Part shown: in pieces, positions 1-11,232 of the stretch
How the letters are laid out: every line of letters starts with the position of its first letter
How positions within the stretch are numbered: position 1 is the stretch's first letter
Assembly (NCBI GenBank): GCA_032433595.1
Contig: JASWJB010000137.1
Location: 40,501 to 104,500, forward strand
Direction: 5' to 3'
Length of the DNA: 64,000 nt
Origin: Conoideocrella luteorostrata
Lineage: Eukaryota; Ascomycota; Sordariomycetes; Hypocreales; Clavicipitaceae
Position numbers and translations under genes: made by a program
The notes under the pieces: model-generated
What the model was told of the DNA's origin: nothing
Database searches by the model: none
The model's input: the letters and a program-made list of their open reading frames with translations, nothing else

Positions 1-1080
1 GTGAGCTAATTCATTCGCGCCACTCTGCGCATCTCGATACGCAGTCACAGCCGGTTATCGGGCACCGGAACGCAGGACGTCAGTCCCAAATTGGCGACCG
101 AGTGGCGTCTCGCGTAAAGCGGTGCAACCACAGTGTCAAGAACCATGCCAACTACTACTCTGTACTCGATCGACTTTAGAAGGAGCCTCCTGGTGCTACG
201 ACATCCGGAAGTACCAGACCCCTCCCAAACGAGAGCACATGTGGCGCCACAGAGCCTGAAAAACCTTATCAAGAACCAAATGCCTGCAGCCGCACGGAGT
301 ATTCCTTCAAGAACCCACATTTTGGTTAAAGGGTGAGATGGGGTAGCAACCACGGAGCACCGCTTCGTCCTCGGCGATTATGCCGGCCACTCCGTCGAAT
401 AAGTCTTGCCATGGACACAAGCAAGGTGACACAGCGTCGCGCAGTAAGGTCTCGAATATACTTATATTGCTCCCGTACAGGGTGCGAACACGAACGGAGT
501 GCATTCCGCTGTGTCCTCGGCAGGCAAGAAATAGCTAGTTATGTCGCTCATCCTGCAGCCAAGCGGGAGGGATTCTATGCCGTAAATTAACCTCGCAAAA
601 AGGTGCGCCTGCCCTCGAACCCTCGCTCTGCTCCAAGATGTAATGAGGAGCAACGTCCCATTTTGGACTGGTGCCGCCACTGTCTTCCCGCTACTGCGGA
701 TCCCTGACCCCTCCTGTCCTTGGCCGTGTCTCCAGAGTCGTCGACGCTCCACCCAAATCGCCCACGAGGTTGGCCCCCCCCCGACTGGATCCAATCCACA
801 AAATCTCCCCTCGCCGCAAGACGGCATCTGAGATCTCCTTCCTTCACAGCATCGCATACCAAACCTACCTCAAGAGACAAAGCGGCCGATATTCAAGTGC
901 CTCACTCAAGACACAGGCTTCGCTGTTTTCCATATCATATAGAGCCGCCTGGCTCTCGGATCCGAACTTTGCCGAGCTTGCGACACCACAAAACCCTCGG
1001 CGGCTGACCCGCCTCAAATATTCCCAACGGTTGCTATCCTGCCCTTCCAGCGCGAGATATATACGACATTTGGATCCAAA
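1..1080. other. Left edge, no supported gene
   Basis: I see no reading frame with recognisable domains on either strand. The open frames here are short, overlap each other on both strands and carry no family motif. The last 200-300 bases probably hold the promoter and 5' leader of the Zn2Cys6 regulator that starts at 1081. Confidence 0.4.
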
Positions 1081-3072
1081 ATGGGCGTAGATAGTCGACC
1101 TGTCTGCCACCGTTGTGCGCAAATCAAGCAGGCGTGTGATGGTAACTTGCCGTGCGCGCGATGTGTCCGCCTCAGTCTTCCATGCCGTGCGCGGAATGCA
1201 GTTGGAGCTGATGACGACGCTCAGACTGGCGACATGCCCAAGGCAAGGATACGGAGAGTGCAGACAGGCTGCCTCATGTGCAAGCGACGTAAGAAAAAGT
1301 GCGACGAGACAAAACCGCGTTGCGGTGACTGCCGCCGGCTGTGCCTCGATTGCGCTTGGCCGCCTGAGCGTCACGTAAAGTCCAAGCCGGGCACTGAAGT
1401 TGCCGATGAACTCGTCAAGAAGGTGGCTAACGGCGACGCTGCCATCGTTACCCCTATACCACCAACGGCTAACAAAATCAAATCGGCACCTGAGCACATA
1501 GTGATGCATGATATTCCGATCCGGAATAGCCCTAGCCCTTCACCTAGTTCAGGCAGTGAAAGGCATGGAAGTTACGACAGCCAGAGTCAGCATAGCCATG
1601 CGAGCCAAAGCTCACAAGTAGGCTATGCCAGCTATGTTAACTTCAATCGGCCAGTAGATCAGACTCCAGTCATGACTATGGCTACGGCACCCATGGCAAT
1701 CCCCTCATCCGCTGCGATGCCCGTTACCTCTGGCATGATGGGCGAACTCACTCCAGATATGAGCCCGCATAGACTATCATGGGACCTGTCGACATCGCCA
1801 CCCGGCTGGCTCGATGCGATCACCCCTATCAGCAGTGGAAGCCCGGCTGCTTCAATAGACTCGAGTTCTCTGGGCCAATCTTTGTCGATCTATGTCCCGC
1901 AGTTAATGCCTCAATTACACTCCACTCATGATAAATCTTTACTGAATCATTATTCCACAATCGTATCGTCGATACTGTCGCGCCGCGCCTCCCCGGATAA
2001 TCCATATAACGGTTATCTTTTGCCTATGGCCCAGTCCAACGATCTGGTTCTTCACTGCCTCCTGGCATTGTCGGCAAACCATTGGCGCAAGCTCCAGCCC
2101 GATATGGGCGACCGTGGCCTGCTGCACAAGAGCAAAGCCACCCAGGCTCTAGCAGGACTTCTTCCGCACGTTAACAAGACAAGTGCGGATATAGCCCTGG
2201 TAAGCAGTTTACTGCTCTGTATGACTGAGTTGTTTGACGGCACAAGCGAAGGTTGGAAGCTGCATCTAAAGGGCGCTAAGCGTCTGTTGATCACATTACG
2301 GAAGCAGCAAGGCGATATGGTGACTGGACACTACAAATTCCTGCTTCGCCTGGCCAGGTTCCTGGACTCTGCTGCTACTACATCGACGTGTCGACCACCA
2401 CTCATGGGAGATGAAGCCGCCGAGGCTGAGGCTCTCGACAGCTGGTCCGCCACTCCTGACGAAGAGGACTCAGCTGTCTACGGCATACCCAAGGAGCTGT
2501 TCCATCTGGTGGACCGTGTCAATACATTAGCTGAACTCCGAAGCACCAGAGTAGATCAAGCTTCCGAAGCCGCCTTCCGACGACACGCCGACGAGATCGA
2601 GCATCGGATCAATAACTGGTCGTACGAATACGGCGGCATGTCGCGAGCAGTGTCCACTCTCACACCCGCTAACGATGATGTTATGCATGCCACACTCGCC
2701 TTTGAATACGCCATTCGGCTGAGACTACACCAAATTGTTGAGGGTTATGAGCTGACTGACCCAAAGGTCGGAAAGTATGTTGATGGCATTCTTGATTGCG
2801 TCCAAAAGATTCGTTACGGTAGCCCTCTTGAGCCGTGCATCCTCTTCCCCTTGGTTATGGCTGGTGGATCATGCTGGAAAATGGAGCATCGCGTGATAAT
2901 CCAAGACAGACTATTAGTCATGGAACGAACTTGCGGTTTTGGCTACATTTATAACGCCAGGGATCTTGTTGAGCGCGTGTGGACAAGAAGAGATCAGTCA
3001 GAAGGTACGGGAGCTATTGTAAACTGGGCTCGAATCCGCTACTACGAGATGCATGGTCTCGTGGTCTTTTAA
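1081..3072 (+). CDS. Transcription factor with two tandem Zn2Cys6 clusters
   Basis: Intronless, 663 residues. It has two complete binuclear zinc clusters near the N-terminus. The first uses Cys9, 12, 19, 25, 28 and 35 (C-x2-C-x6-C-x5-C-x2-C-x6-C). The second uses Cys64, 67, 74, 81, 84 and 91 (C-x2-C-x6-C-x6-C-x2-C-x6-C). The second has the normal basic stretch KRRKKK between its second and third Cys. The first has only AQIKQA there, so DNA contact is probably made by the second cluster. A Ser/Pro-rich linker of about 150 residues follows. From about residue 269 to the end the helical pattern resembles the fungal-specific transcription factor domain of the Fungal_trans_2 type. It ends 123 bases from the stop of the convergent FAD hydroxylase. 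It is a candidate local regulator of the aromatic genes; that role is inferred from position only. Confidence 0.9.
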   Translation: MGVDSRPVCHRCAQIKQACDGNLPCARCVRLSLPCRARNAVGADDDAQTGDMPKARIRRVQTGCLMCKRRKKKCDETKPRCGDCRRLCLDCAWPPERHVKSKPGTEVADELVKKVANGDAAIVTPIPPTANKIKSAPEHIVMHDIPIRNSPSPSPSSGSERHGSYDSQSQHSHASQSSQVGYASYVNFNRPVDQTPVMTMATAPMAIPSSAAMPVTSGMMGELTPDMSPHRLSWDLSTSPPGWLDAITPISSGSPAASIDSSSLGQSLSIYVPQLMPQLHSTHDKSLLNHYSTIVSSILSRRASPDNPYNGYLLPMAQSNDLVLHCLLALSANHWRKLQPDMGDRGLLHKSKATQALAGLLPHVNKTSADIALVSSLLLCMTELFDGTSEGWKLHLKGAKRLLITLRKQQGDMVTGHYKFLLRLARFLDSAATTSTCRPPLMGDEAAEAEALDSWSATPDEEDSAVYGIPKELFHLVDRVNTLAELRSTRVDQASEAAFRRHADEIEHRINNWSYEYGGMSRAVSTLTPANDDVMHATLAFEYAIRLRLHQIVEGYELTDPKVGKYVDGILDCVQKIRYGSPLEPCILFPLVMAGGSCWKMEHRVIIQDRLLVMERTCGFGYIYNARDLVERVWTRRDQSEGTGAIVNWARIRYYEMHGLVVF

Positions 3073-3195
3073 AAGGGATGAATGGTATCACAATGCGCGT
3101 GGCATGGATTCCATTCTGATGCCAATCATGTGCGATATTTTAAGATCTATCACCAGGTCATACGACATAAGCAGGAGAGCATGACGACAGCCCGC

Positions 3196-4458
3196 TCAGA
3201 CACCGACGTCTGTGCCACGACTCTTTTCGACCAACTGTGCCACATGAGCATGCATTTCATAGCCACAGACCTCCTCAATCGTCAGTTTTCCCGGGCGGTC
3301 ATTCGCGCTGCTCCAACCTATCCGTTCATTCAGATCTACTCTCGCTCGGCGACTGCTATCCTGCAGTCGGGTGGCGCGAGGCTTGCGCTCAAGCTCATAC
3401 AAGCTCAGTTTTTCTGCTATATTGAGATAGGCATATTTTGGGGAGAACAGAATTCCGAGAGCTCCTGCATCCTCCATGGCCATGCAAGCACCTTGAGACT
3501 GATCTGGCATCATGGGATGGGCTGCATCACCCAGAAGGCAACATTTCCCCGTTACCCATTGCGGATACGGATCGTGATTGTACAGGCGCCACATCTTTAT
3601 GTCCTCCGCGTTGAGGAACAGGGTTTTTAGCCTCTGGTCCAGATCAGGGAAGGTTGCGGCGAGGTTCTCTCCCGTGGTGGAAATGTTCCAGCCATCTTCG
3701 TTGAGATCATTCTTCTCCGCGGGATAGAAGCAATAACAGCTCACAATGTCATGGTCGGAGCAGGCACTCATGACGATTTTGTCAATTCCGTTGCCTCCCC
3801 AAAACTGAATGGCGCTGTTCTCAGCAAATTCTTGCAGGCCAAGCTCTCGAAGCTTGTCAGCATGGATGACACACCGATAACAGCATGACGTGGACGGTGT
3901 GAAATGCGGAATGACTCCAAGCTTCTCTCGCATTTGGCTTCGAATGCCGTCGGCACAAACGACGACATCATGTGTCACCATGACACCGTTCTCGAAGGTG
4001 ATCCTGCCAGCAACAGGATCTAGGTCTACCGCCTTATGCCAGACTTTGAGTTGAGCAGGCGTTCCTTTGCCATCATCAGATGTGGCGACATGCTTCAGAT
4101 GCTGGTGGAGATCAATTCGGTGGAAATTGTTGTAATCCGTTCCAAAGCGCTCCCGATAGTCTCCAAGCGGATATGTTCCGAATACCTCGCCAGTTTTCCA
4201 GTCGTGTCTGATGAGGTCCTTCAAGATAACTGGCTTGGCCTTGGAGATATCCACCTCCCATTCTTCGAGGAAACGGGATCCATTAGATGCACAAGAGAGC
4301 GATGCACCTACTTCGCCTCCAAAGTCGTATCTCTCATATATAGTGACCTGATGACCGACCCTGCGCAAAGCTATTGCGGCAGACAGGCCACCTAATCCGG
4401 AGCCCACAATAGCAATGTTGTAGGTGGGGTGTTGTTGAAGAGGAACTGAACCCGGCAT
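3196..4458 (-). CDS. FAD-dependent aromatic hydroxylase, salicylate hydroxylase-like (copy 1)
   Basis: Intronless, 420 residues. The N-terminal dinucleotide fold carries IAIVGSGLGGLSAA (GxGxxG at about residues 19-24), followed by an acidic strand end TIYER. The middle has the DG motif region CADGIRSQMR, and the C-terminal half has the flavin-binding GDAAHPMMPDQSQGA. This set defines group A flavoprotein monooxygenases of the salicylate hydroxylase/6-hydroxynicotinate monooxygenase type, which hydroxylate aromatic acids with NAD(P)H and O2, often with loss of the carboxylate. It is paralogous to the gene at 25025-26598: both share the block GEVGAS-SCA-NG-RW/FL and the motif HDPYP. The exact substrate cannot be read from sequence. 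It is divergent from the MFS carrier at 6171, which suggests joint regulation. Confidence 0.9.
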   Translation of the reverse strand: MPGSVPLQQHPTYNIAIVGSGLGGLSAAIALRRVGHQVTIYERYDFGGEVGASLSCASNGSRFLEEWEVDISKAKPVILKDLIRHDWKTGEVFGTYPLGDYRERFGTDYNNFHRIDLHQHLKHVATSDDGKGTPAQLKVWHKAVDLDPVAGRITFENGVMVTHDVVVCADGIRSQMREKLGVIPHFTPSTSCCYRCVIHADKLRELGLQEFAENSAIQFWGGNGIDKIVMSACSDHDIVSCYCFYPAEKNDLNEDGWNISTTGENLAATFPDLDQRLKTLFLNAEDIKMWRLYNHDPYPQWVTGKCCLLGDAAHPMMPDQSQGACMAMEDAGALGILFSPKYAYLNIAEKLSLYELERKPRATRLQDSSRRARVDLNERIGWSSANDRPGKLTIEEVCGYEMHAHVAQLVEKSRGTDVGV

Positions 4459-6170
4459 GGTTCTGTTCGTTGAATGAAGATTTTCTGTCCGTTGTCCAAT
4501 AGGGTTTCTTGGTAATGTTTGGAAGGTTTTTTTTGTGGTTGCGAATCTGCTGGCTCAGTTTCTTTGTGTAGCGACCTCAGCGTGTGTTATTCATGATATT
4601 CTGTAATGTTGGATTAGGGATGTCTCTCGGCATGGATGAAGGAGAGGAGTAAGGATACAAACACGATAGAAGAATTGGGTGACGGAATAATGAACATTTA
4701 TCTTGCGCCTCAAGTTCCGACCAGTACCTCTCTTATAGTGAAGTCATGATTGTTGACACGGTCTGTTTGAAGTGCTGTCTGGCGAGTTCAATTCCTCTAG
4801 GCGAAGTGAAGTTGAACTAAGCCCAGAGAAGCAATTAGCTAGAAATCCGTCATTTGGGGTTTGAGGCCCGAAGACGCTTCAGATCGGTCTCTTGGTGGTG
4901 CGCGTACGCGCTTCGTCGCTTCGATCTCGCAGTGAGGAGTGGCGGGATGGTGGAAAAAGCCACGAACCGGGCTAAACCAGCTATATGTGCATCGAGTCGG
5001 GCATCTGGGCACATTCCACTTCGGACATTTCTCAATTCATGCAATGGATGGAGTCATTCAAATGCAAGTAATCACATTACTGCGCAAAGACCTCTTCCGC
5101 ATTGGCTGTGTTGTTTCCGCGGCGTGCTAAAAGCGCGGCAGTCAGCTACCGGGCGAGACACTGGAGATCCGACGGTCACGTCTCCGGCCGAGTGACGGGG
5201 TTGCATGGTGAAGCGCTCCGCACATGACGGTTGATGCATGCTGCAAATGTCATACTCCACAGACAAAAACCAGTAAAGAGCCCCAACTATGTATGTCGGC
5301 AGATCCAGACTGCCAGAATCGTACGGGGGACGGGGGACGGGGAACCTCGATAGCATTGGCGACCCATCGACCCATCATAATGGCGATGTATCGGATAACG
5401 ATCTGAAGACCAGGGTTCTTGTTGACCGCGCTCCGAAGCAAAACACCGCACAAAGCAAAACCTAGGAGCAAATGTGAAGGAAGCAGGCTAACAGGGTAGC
5501 CGCGGGTCCTGTATTCGCGACGGCGCCGCGGGAAAGGAGGAGGAGATCGAAAGTGGGCTGTTTTCCCCGTCTTCGATAAACGTGGCAATGGTTCTATCGT
5601 TTCATTCCTATGCCCAGCAGGTGAAACTGATATCAAATAGTAGTGTCGGATGTTTCGCCAGCCAATATTGGCATACCGCAACCCAAGCTTCCGACATAGC
5701 CTTGGCGATTTCAACAGCGGCGTATGTACGGAGTACGTACTACCCGATATCCAAGGCAGTGCCTAGTAGAGTTCGTTAAGCATGTTGAAACTAAGGGGCT
5801 TGGTAGTCGTATGTACCATCTTGCTTTGTCAAGGTCTGCCGTCGGCAAGGGAGCTATAGATTGGGGAGGGAATAAGGAGGTCGGCCAGGTGACAGGAATG
5901 AGTTTCTTTTGGAGCGGTCTAAAAAGAAAGCATGCCTTCTGTCTTGGTGATACGACTGCTTGTCGTAGTTCGAAAAGGGGCAGAGCATATAATACAGAAG
6001 CCCTGTGCTCGACGTTTTCTCCCTGGGAGATAGGAATATTTTGGGATTGTGCTCTCTGTCGATTCTGAAAGCCCTTTTTATTGTTCTCTCCCATCCATTG
6101 ATACCGTTGTTAAGTTCGGCGGTCACTGGACACTTGCGTCAACTCTGGTGTCTCGCTGCAAGGCCTGATC
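4459..6170. promoter_or_regulatory. 1.7 kb divergent intergenic region
   Basis: It separates the FAD hydroxylase (minus) from the MFS carrier (plus), so it must hold both promoters. No coding potential is convincing: the frames present are short and overlap on both strands. A copy of the dispersed motif GTACGGAGTAC lies at 5726-5736. A purine/pyrimidine-rich leader precedes the MFS start. Confidence 0.5.
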
Positions 6171-7655
6171 ATGTTGTCATTTATGGATAAAAAGGCCATG
6201 GACAAGGAGTCAAGTCGCGAGGCATCGAGCCAGTCTGAGCTCGAAGATGCGTCCGCGGATCAACTTCGAAGGGTAGTCCGAAAGGTTGACTGGGCTGTCA
6301 TGCCCTTGATGTTTCTTTGTTACTTTCTCCAGTTTCTCGACAAAGTTCTCATCAATTATGCCAATATTATGGGCATAGCCAAGAGCCTCAAGTTTGGCGA
6401 TGGCAACGACTTCTCCTGGATGGCAACAGCCTTCTTCATCGGTTACGCCGTTGCCGAGTTTCCTCAAGGGTACTTAATTCAGCGATTCCCAGTAACAAAG
6501 GTGCTCGGTGTGAATGTCATCTTATGGGGTGTCGTTATATGCTGCACCACTGTAACGCAGAACTTCCCTGGCGTAGCGGCCGTGCGTACGCTCCTGGGTA
6601 TGTTTGAAGCTGTCATCACCCCCGCGCTCATCATGATCACTTCTCAGTGGTATACGAAGAGACAGGCAACACCTCGAACCGGTATCTGGTACTGCGGTCT
6701 GGGAGCCGGTCAGACCGTCGGGGGTCTCATATCCTGGGCTGCGCAACACGGGTCGACAACCGGGCCATTCGAAAGCTGGCGCATTATGTTTGTTTCCGTG
6801 GGGGCATTTAACCTCGCCGTTGGTGTAGCCGTGACATTTTGGCTACCCAACGGCATCCGTGAGGCCAAGTTCCTCAACGAGGAAGAAAAGAGAGTGCTTG
6901 AAGAGTCTCTCACGCGGGACCAATCTGGCAACGGGACAAAGGTCTTTCAACTTCGGGGGTTGCTCGAAGCGGCAACTGACCTGCAGGTCTGGCTTCTCTG
7001 CCTAAACACCATTCTCATCGTCATCCCTTCTGGCATAATTACAACATTCTCCGCCACCCTGATCGCCGGATTTGGGTACAAGCCCAAGACGGCAGCGCTG
7101 CTGAACATGCCATCCGGCGCAGTCTCTGTCTTGTCTACGCTCTTGGGAACATATGCAATTCTCTACAACTTCCCCCGTTGGCTTGCCATCAATCTCCTCC
7201 TGGTGCCGACCCTCCTCGGCGCAGGTCTCATGTCATTTTACTCCAAGTCGCCGGCCGGGGCACTGGCCGGGATTTACCTTATCAATTTCGACGTGGCCCC
7301 GTTGGCTCTCATCTATGCACTCGTAGGAGCCAACACGCAAGGGTACACCAAGAAAGTCGCAGCCAACGCTGCCGTCGCTATATCCTTCTCTATTGCCAAC
7401 ATCATCGGCCCACAAACTTTCCGTAAAGAGCATGCGCCGCAGTATCTGCCCGCAAAGATTACTGTGTTTGGGGTCTGCGGAGGTGCCATGCTCGTGACGG
7501 TTTTACTACGAATCTTATATGGCTGGCGGAATAAGCAGACAGAGGCGGCACGCAGGGAGGAACTGGAGGCTATTGATAGGGGGGATGCAAATGCCACTGT
7601 AGTTGAGGAGAAGATGACAGATCGAACCAATCCGGCGTTTGTGTACGTGTATTAA
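6171..7655 (+). CDS. MFS transporter, allantoate permease (Dal5/ACS) type
   Basis: Intronless, up to 494 residues, with about 12 hydrophobic segments. The opening segment (DWAVMPLMFLCYFLQFLDK) and the line PALIMITSQWYTKRQ after TM4 are typical of the anion:cation symporter group of fungal MFS carriers, which move organic anions such as allantoate, nicotinate and other carboxylates across the plasma membrane. The central cytoplasmic loop (about residues 220-265) and a hydrophilic C-terminal tail are of normal length. Three in-frame ATGs are possible at 6171, 6183 and 6198; the third has the best context (GCCATGG). Being divergent from an aromatic hydroxylase, it is a good candidate importer of the pathway's acid substrate; this is inference. 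Confidence 0.9.
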   Translation: MLSFMDKKAMDKESSREASSQSELEDASADQLRRVVRKVDWAVMPLMFLCYFLQFLDKVLINYANIMGIAKSLKFGDGNDFSWMATAFFIGYAVAEFPQGYLIQRFPVTKVLGVNVILWGVVICCTTVTQNFPGVAAVRTLLGMFEAVITPALIMITSQWYTKRQATPRTGIWYCGLGAGQTVGGLISWAAQHGSTTGPFESWRIMFVSVGAFNLAVGVAVTFWLPNGIREAKFLNEEEKRVLEESLTRDQSGNGTKVFQLRGLLEAATDLQVWLLCLNTILIVIPSGIITTFSATLIAGFGYKPKTAALLNMPSGAVSVLSTLLGTYAILYNFPRWLAINLLLVPTLLGAGLMSFYSKSPAGALAGIYLINFDVAPLALIYALVGANTQGYTKKVAANAAVAISFSIANIIGPQTFRKEHAPQYLPAKITVFGVCGGAMLVTVLLRILYGWRNKQTEAARREELEAIDRGDANATVVEEKMTDRTNPAFVYVY

Positions 7656-8672
7656 CGACAATATTTGATCTCAGCACCACTCTTTGTATCCGTTTTAAGT
7701 ACTGTATCGTATTCATGTCATGAGGATAATATTTTTCAAGGCATTGCTATGGTTTCTCTTTTTCGCTTCGGTCATTAACTTACGAGTCATGCTTGTTTTG
7801 AATTCATATACATGTTGACGCTTTGCTCGACCCTCGAACCTCCTATACTCGACACCCTCTTGAATCCAAATAAGTTTTCACCGATGTCATGATGTAGCCT
7901 TCCATCCTGTCTGATCAGCTAATTCAAAAATCCCCTTTATACCAAACTCTTCTTATCCGCCGGGCATTCCATGCGGTAAGAGCCGAGATTATGGTTCTAG
8001 CCAATGGGTGGTTTTCCGCCCTGACCGAAATTATGCCTCAAAGATGGAACTGAGCTACTGTAGGCAAATTATGCCGCGGCGTCGCATAGCAAAGTGCATG
8101 TCTGCTACTCTGTACAAAGATGACGACTTAATGGAGCAAATATGAAGAGCCTTTGATTCAGTCCACAATGCGCTGTTGCCGGGTGTATCGGAGCTGACCA
8201 ACAAGGCCACGGAAAGGTTGATGACCGGCATGGCAATCCGCCAAGATACGGACATTCAACAATCGGATGTCTGCTCTGTACAAACTAACTAGTTATTGCA
8301 AAGGCCGAGAAAGCTGCGTATGGGGCGTGAGCATGTTGTCTGCGCAATGTCCTCATTAAAGCCAGGCATTGGCTCACTATGGGCTGGTAAACACGTCACA
8401 ATGAAAATATTCAGACAGTTGCAAGATGCGACGTGCGGTGGGCCTCGAAGGGACCGCGGTGCCGATTCCGATACCCCGCGAACCCAAAAATGAGTTATCA
8501 GATCGCCGTCAAGGGTATTATTGTGAACGTATGTACTCCGTACAAGACATGTCTAATTGGCGAACTAGGAACTTTTTGAAGGCGAGAAACAACGCCGCCT
8601 ACAATGCCCCGGTCGATGTCAGCCACGCTGGGGAGTTTTCATTTCTTAGCTTTGTTCGCTGTGCTATGCTGT

Positions 8673-8708
8673 GCGGAGTACGGAGTTCAGTACGGAGTAC
8701 TCCGTATA
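8673..8708. repeat. Cluster of TACGGAGTAC motifs with a 16-bp palindrome
   Basis: Three overlapping copies of CGGAGTA/TACTCCG occur within 36 bases. They include the perfect palindrome TACGGAGTACTCCGTA at 8691-8706. The same motif recurs singly in many intergenic regions of this window. Confidence 0.7.
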
Positions 8709-10965
8709 CGCAACAAGGCGCTGTTCAATGACTAAGTACTTTTGCTGCAAGTCAATGATTGTACCAAATACGCCAAGTTACTCACCAACTACTGCAAGTA
8801 TACGTACGTGGCAGTGGAAAACGGCCAGTTCGCTGGCAGCTAACTAGTTAGTTATTCCGCAGTCTGGGCGATAGTTAGTAGCTTTTTGCGACGGGTAGGT
8901 GCGCCCCCTTCCGCCTTCCGCGGTCATCTTTAATCAACTATCGCTCCTGCCCACCAGGATGGCTCTAAGGAGGGGTAGGGCAGGGCAGCTGCAGACAGCC
9001 GAGACAACTGCCTGGGCATTTGATTATACTCGTCCGCAAGGCTTGCATTCCGACCTGCGTGGTGGCTTCACCAAAAGCAATGAACCGGCGCATCCGTTCC
9101 GGTTGTTGGCTAGAGGAAACTATGGCACATACAACGCAATCCACCGTGTACCGTTGCCGCAGCGGGGTCGCTATCAACAAAATACACAAAGCTTTGCCAA
9201 GATGGGGAAATATTATCCGCCGGCCGCAAAGTCTACCGATTCTCGTGGTCGACGCGAAGCATTCGTCGCATAGCCATGGCCAATGGGGCCGGACCACCTG
9301 ACATGTTACTCTGCCATTCCTGTGTACAAAATATGCAACCGCCATCATCGTCACGATAATGCAGCCGCGGGGCAAGCAGGTTTGATCCCCAAGATGCCCG
9401 TGGGGGAATAAGCAACACACAGTGCATCCGAACTTCAACAAGACAGAAATGAAAGATCAACAACGGCCTTGTACATGGTACATGATCGCGCGGCCTGTAT
9501 CGGAACTTGGCCGTTTGCTCCTTCTCGCATGCCCACGGCAGAAAGGGTAACGTCCGGGCTCAGTATTGGCTTCAAGATCACAAGCAGCCTACTCGGTACT
9601 CCGTACGTTGCTGGACTTTCGTTCGGCGCGTGTCATTGTATTGCACAGTTCAAGCCCAGTTGTGGTTTCACTGAAGTGCCAGGGCGTCGGCTGCATTTCA
9701 GCCGCAAGCTCTTTCAGAACCGCGGACAGACAATGGTCGAGTCTGGTCTCGTTTCAGTGTCTAGGAGCTGTAAAGAAGTGTCCGTTGATTGGCACAGACT
9801 AAGCCGCTAGATTGCCTATTGTTCTCTATACTCAAGCCTTTCCGTCGGAAGACTGGAGCCCGAAAACTATAGTTTCTAAAAGTTGGCCGATATGGCGGCG
9901 ACGCTACAAGCGCCTTGCTTAGGCATGAGCTTCCAAGCCAGAACCGAGGGGACCGCCCAGGGCCACCACCATGACGAAATGTGGGCTATGGCGCGAAGAC
10001 GACAGCTACGACTGGAATCAATGGGGCACAATCTGGAATAGCCCAACAAGGTGCAATAACAACTTGTTGCTTTTGCTCAGCCCTGAACTTGCAACGCCCA
10101 GTGCAGTCGAGCTTGGCCTTGGCCGCATGCACCATGCTTTTGCAGTACATTGCTTCGGTAGAGCATAACTACTGATCACTTCGTACGGAGAAATCGGTTT
10201 GTTATATCGGGAGGCATTTTTCAGTGACAGTTCTATATTTGTCTCAACCACGGTCAGGGTCGGATAAGGTCACATTAGCTTGTCTACCTGTGCGACTCCA
10301 GATTTTCTAGTTCTGCTTGCTCACACAAGAAGCTTGGCAGCTTCCACAAAGGCTCTGGGCACATGGGGGGTGCAGCCAGCCAAACAGCGCCCACGTCATG
10401 TCCACCGCCCGGCTCAGAGCTTGGTGATTAAGCCGGACTTTCGGACCCGATGAATGGTGACCTGCCATCCACAAGCAGCCTTTGCCCGAAGCAGCTGAGA
10501 TGGACACCACCGTTCGGCCAAACAGGACCTCTGCTGGACTGGGGCTTCGGTGGATTGTATCAAGGCCACCCCACTGACAGCTCCAGTATTCGAGAGCAAC
10601 GAGTTGTGGCCGCTGGTTGCGACGGCTGCAGACAGGGATCTAGTCAGCCAAACTATCCAATACGGCACTAGGATGGCCGGTGGTTGACGGCTCCAGGTCC
10701 TTAGTGCAACAACTTTCTCGACAGACGTCGCAGCTTGTATACGGCGGTTGCGCATTGTACTGTAAAGTCGGCGTTCTTACAGTACCGTCGCCAAAGCCAG
10801 GGGGTTGTTCTGCTCCTCTGCTGGCGATTATCCCATATGTACTCCGTAAACGAGCAATAACGAGAATATGGTGGGCGCATGACTCTTGGAATTCGCACCA
10901 CCGCGCAAAGTATACCCCAGCACGGAGTAGAGTACCCGCTGGGCTTGGTCCCAGGACCTTGGTTT

Positions 10966-11004
10966 GAAAGCGCTTTGAAAGCGCTTTAATTCTTAAGAAA
11001 GCGC
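10966..11004. promoter_or_regulatory. Tandem palindromic site AAAGCGCTTT upstream of the reductase gene
   Basis: GAAAGCGCTTT occurs twice head to tail (10966-10976 and 10977-10987). Each unit contains the palindrome AAAGCGCTTT, so the centres are 11 bp apart, about one helical turn. A half copy GAAAGCGC follows at 10997-11004. The site lies about 230 bases upstream of the start at 11233. Such spacing suits a dimeric regulator bound twice on one face of the DNA. No known factor is assigned. Confidence 0.45.
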
Positions 11005-11232
11005 GACTCCGCAAGAGTACGGAGTAGACTTCAGAGAAATGAACTAATATCCCGCCATGGTGTAGTTGCTTATTAGTTCTTGGCCTTTCGTCCCCGTAAC
11101 CTTACTTAAACGTTCGGTGCTCTCACCTCGACAAGTGTGGTGCTGGAGTAGCTCGTTCCTAGTTGTCGTATCAACTTTTGTTCTCTTCGCCTTGTCACGT
11201 CACTCCCCACGGCAAACATCAAGCTTTCAGCA

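Larger units (their letters stand above)
7656..11232. other. 3.6 kb intergenic region without a supported gene
   Basis: Reading frames on both strands are short and mutually overlapping, and none shows a domain motif. The region is rich in the TACGGAGTAC/GTACTCCGTA motif (8533, 8673-8708, 9596, 10181, 10839, 11016) and has a double AAAGCGCTTT palindrome just upstream of the reductase gene. It may be promoter sequence plus decayed DNA. Confidence 0.4.

Noticed and set aside
3082..3630. 182-codon open frame on the plus strand
   Set aside because: It lies antisense to the well-supported FAD hydroxylase and has no family motif, so it is a shadow frame.
8899..9441. Overlapping open frames of 124-158 codons on both strands
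   Set aside because: No motif, no good start context and no splice partners. They lie in a gap full of the TACGGAGTAC motif.
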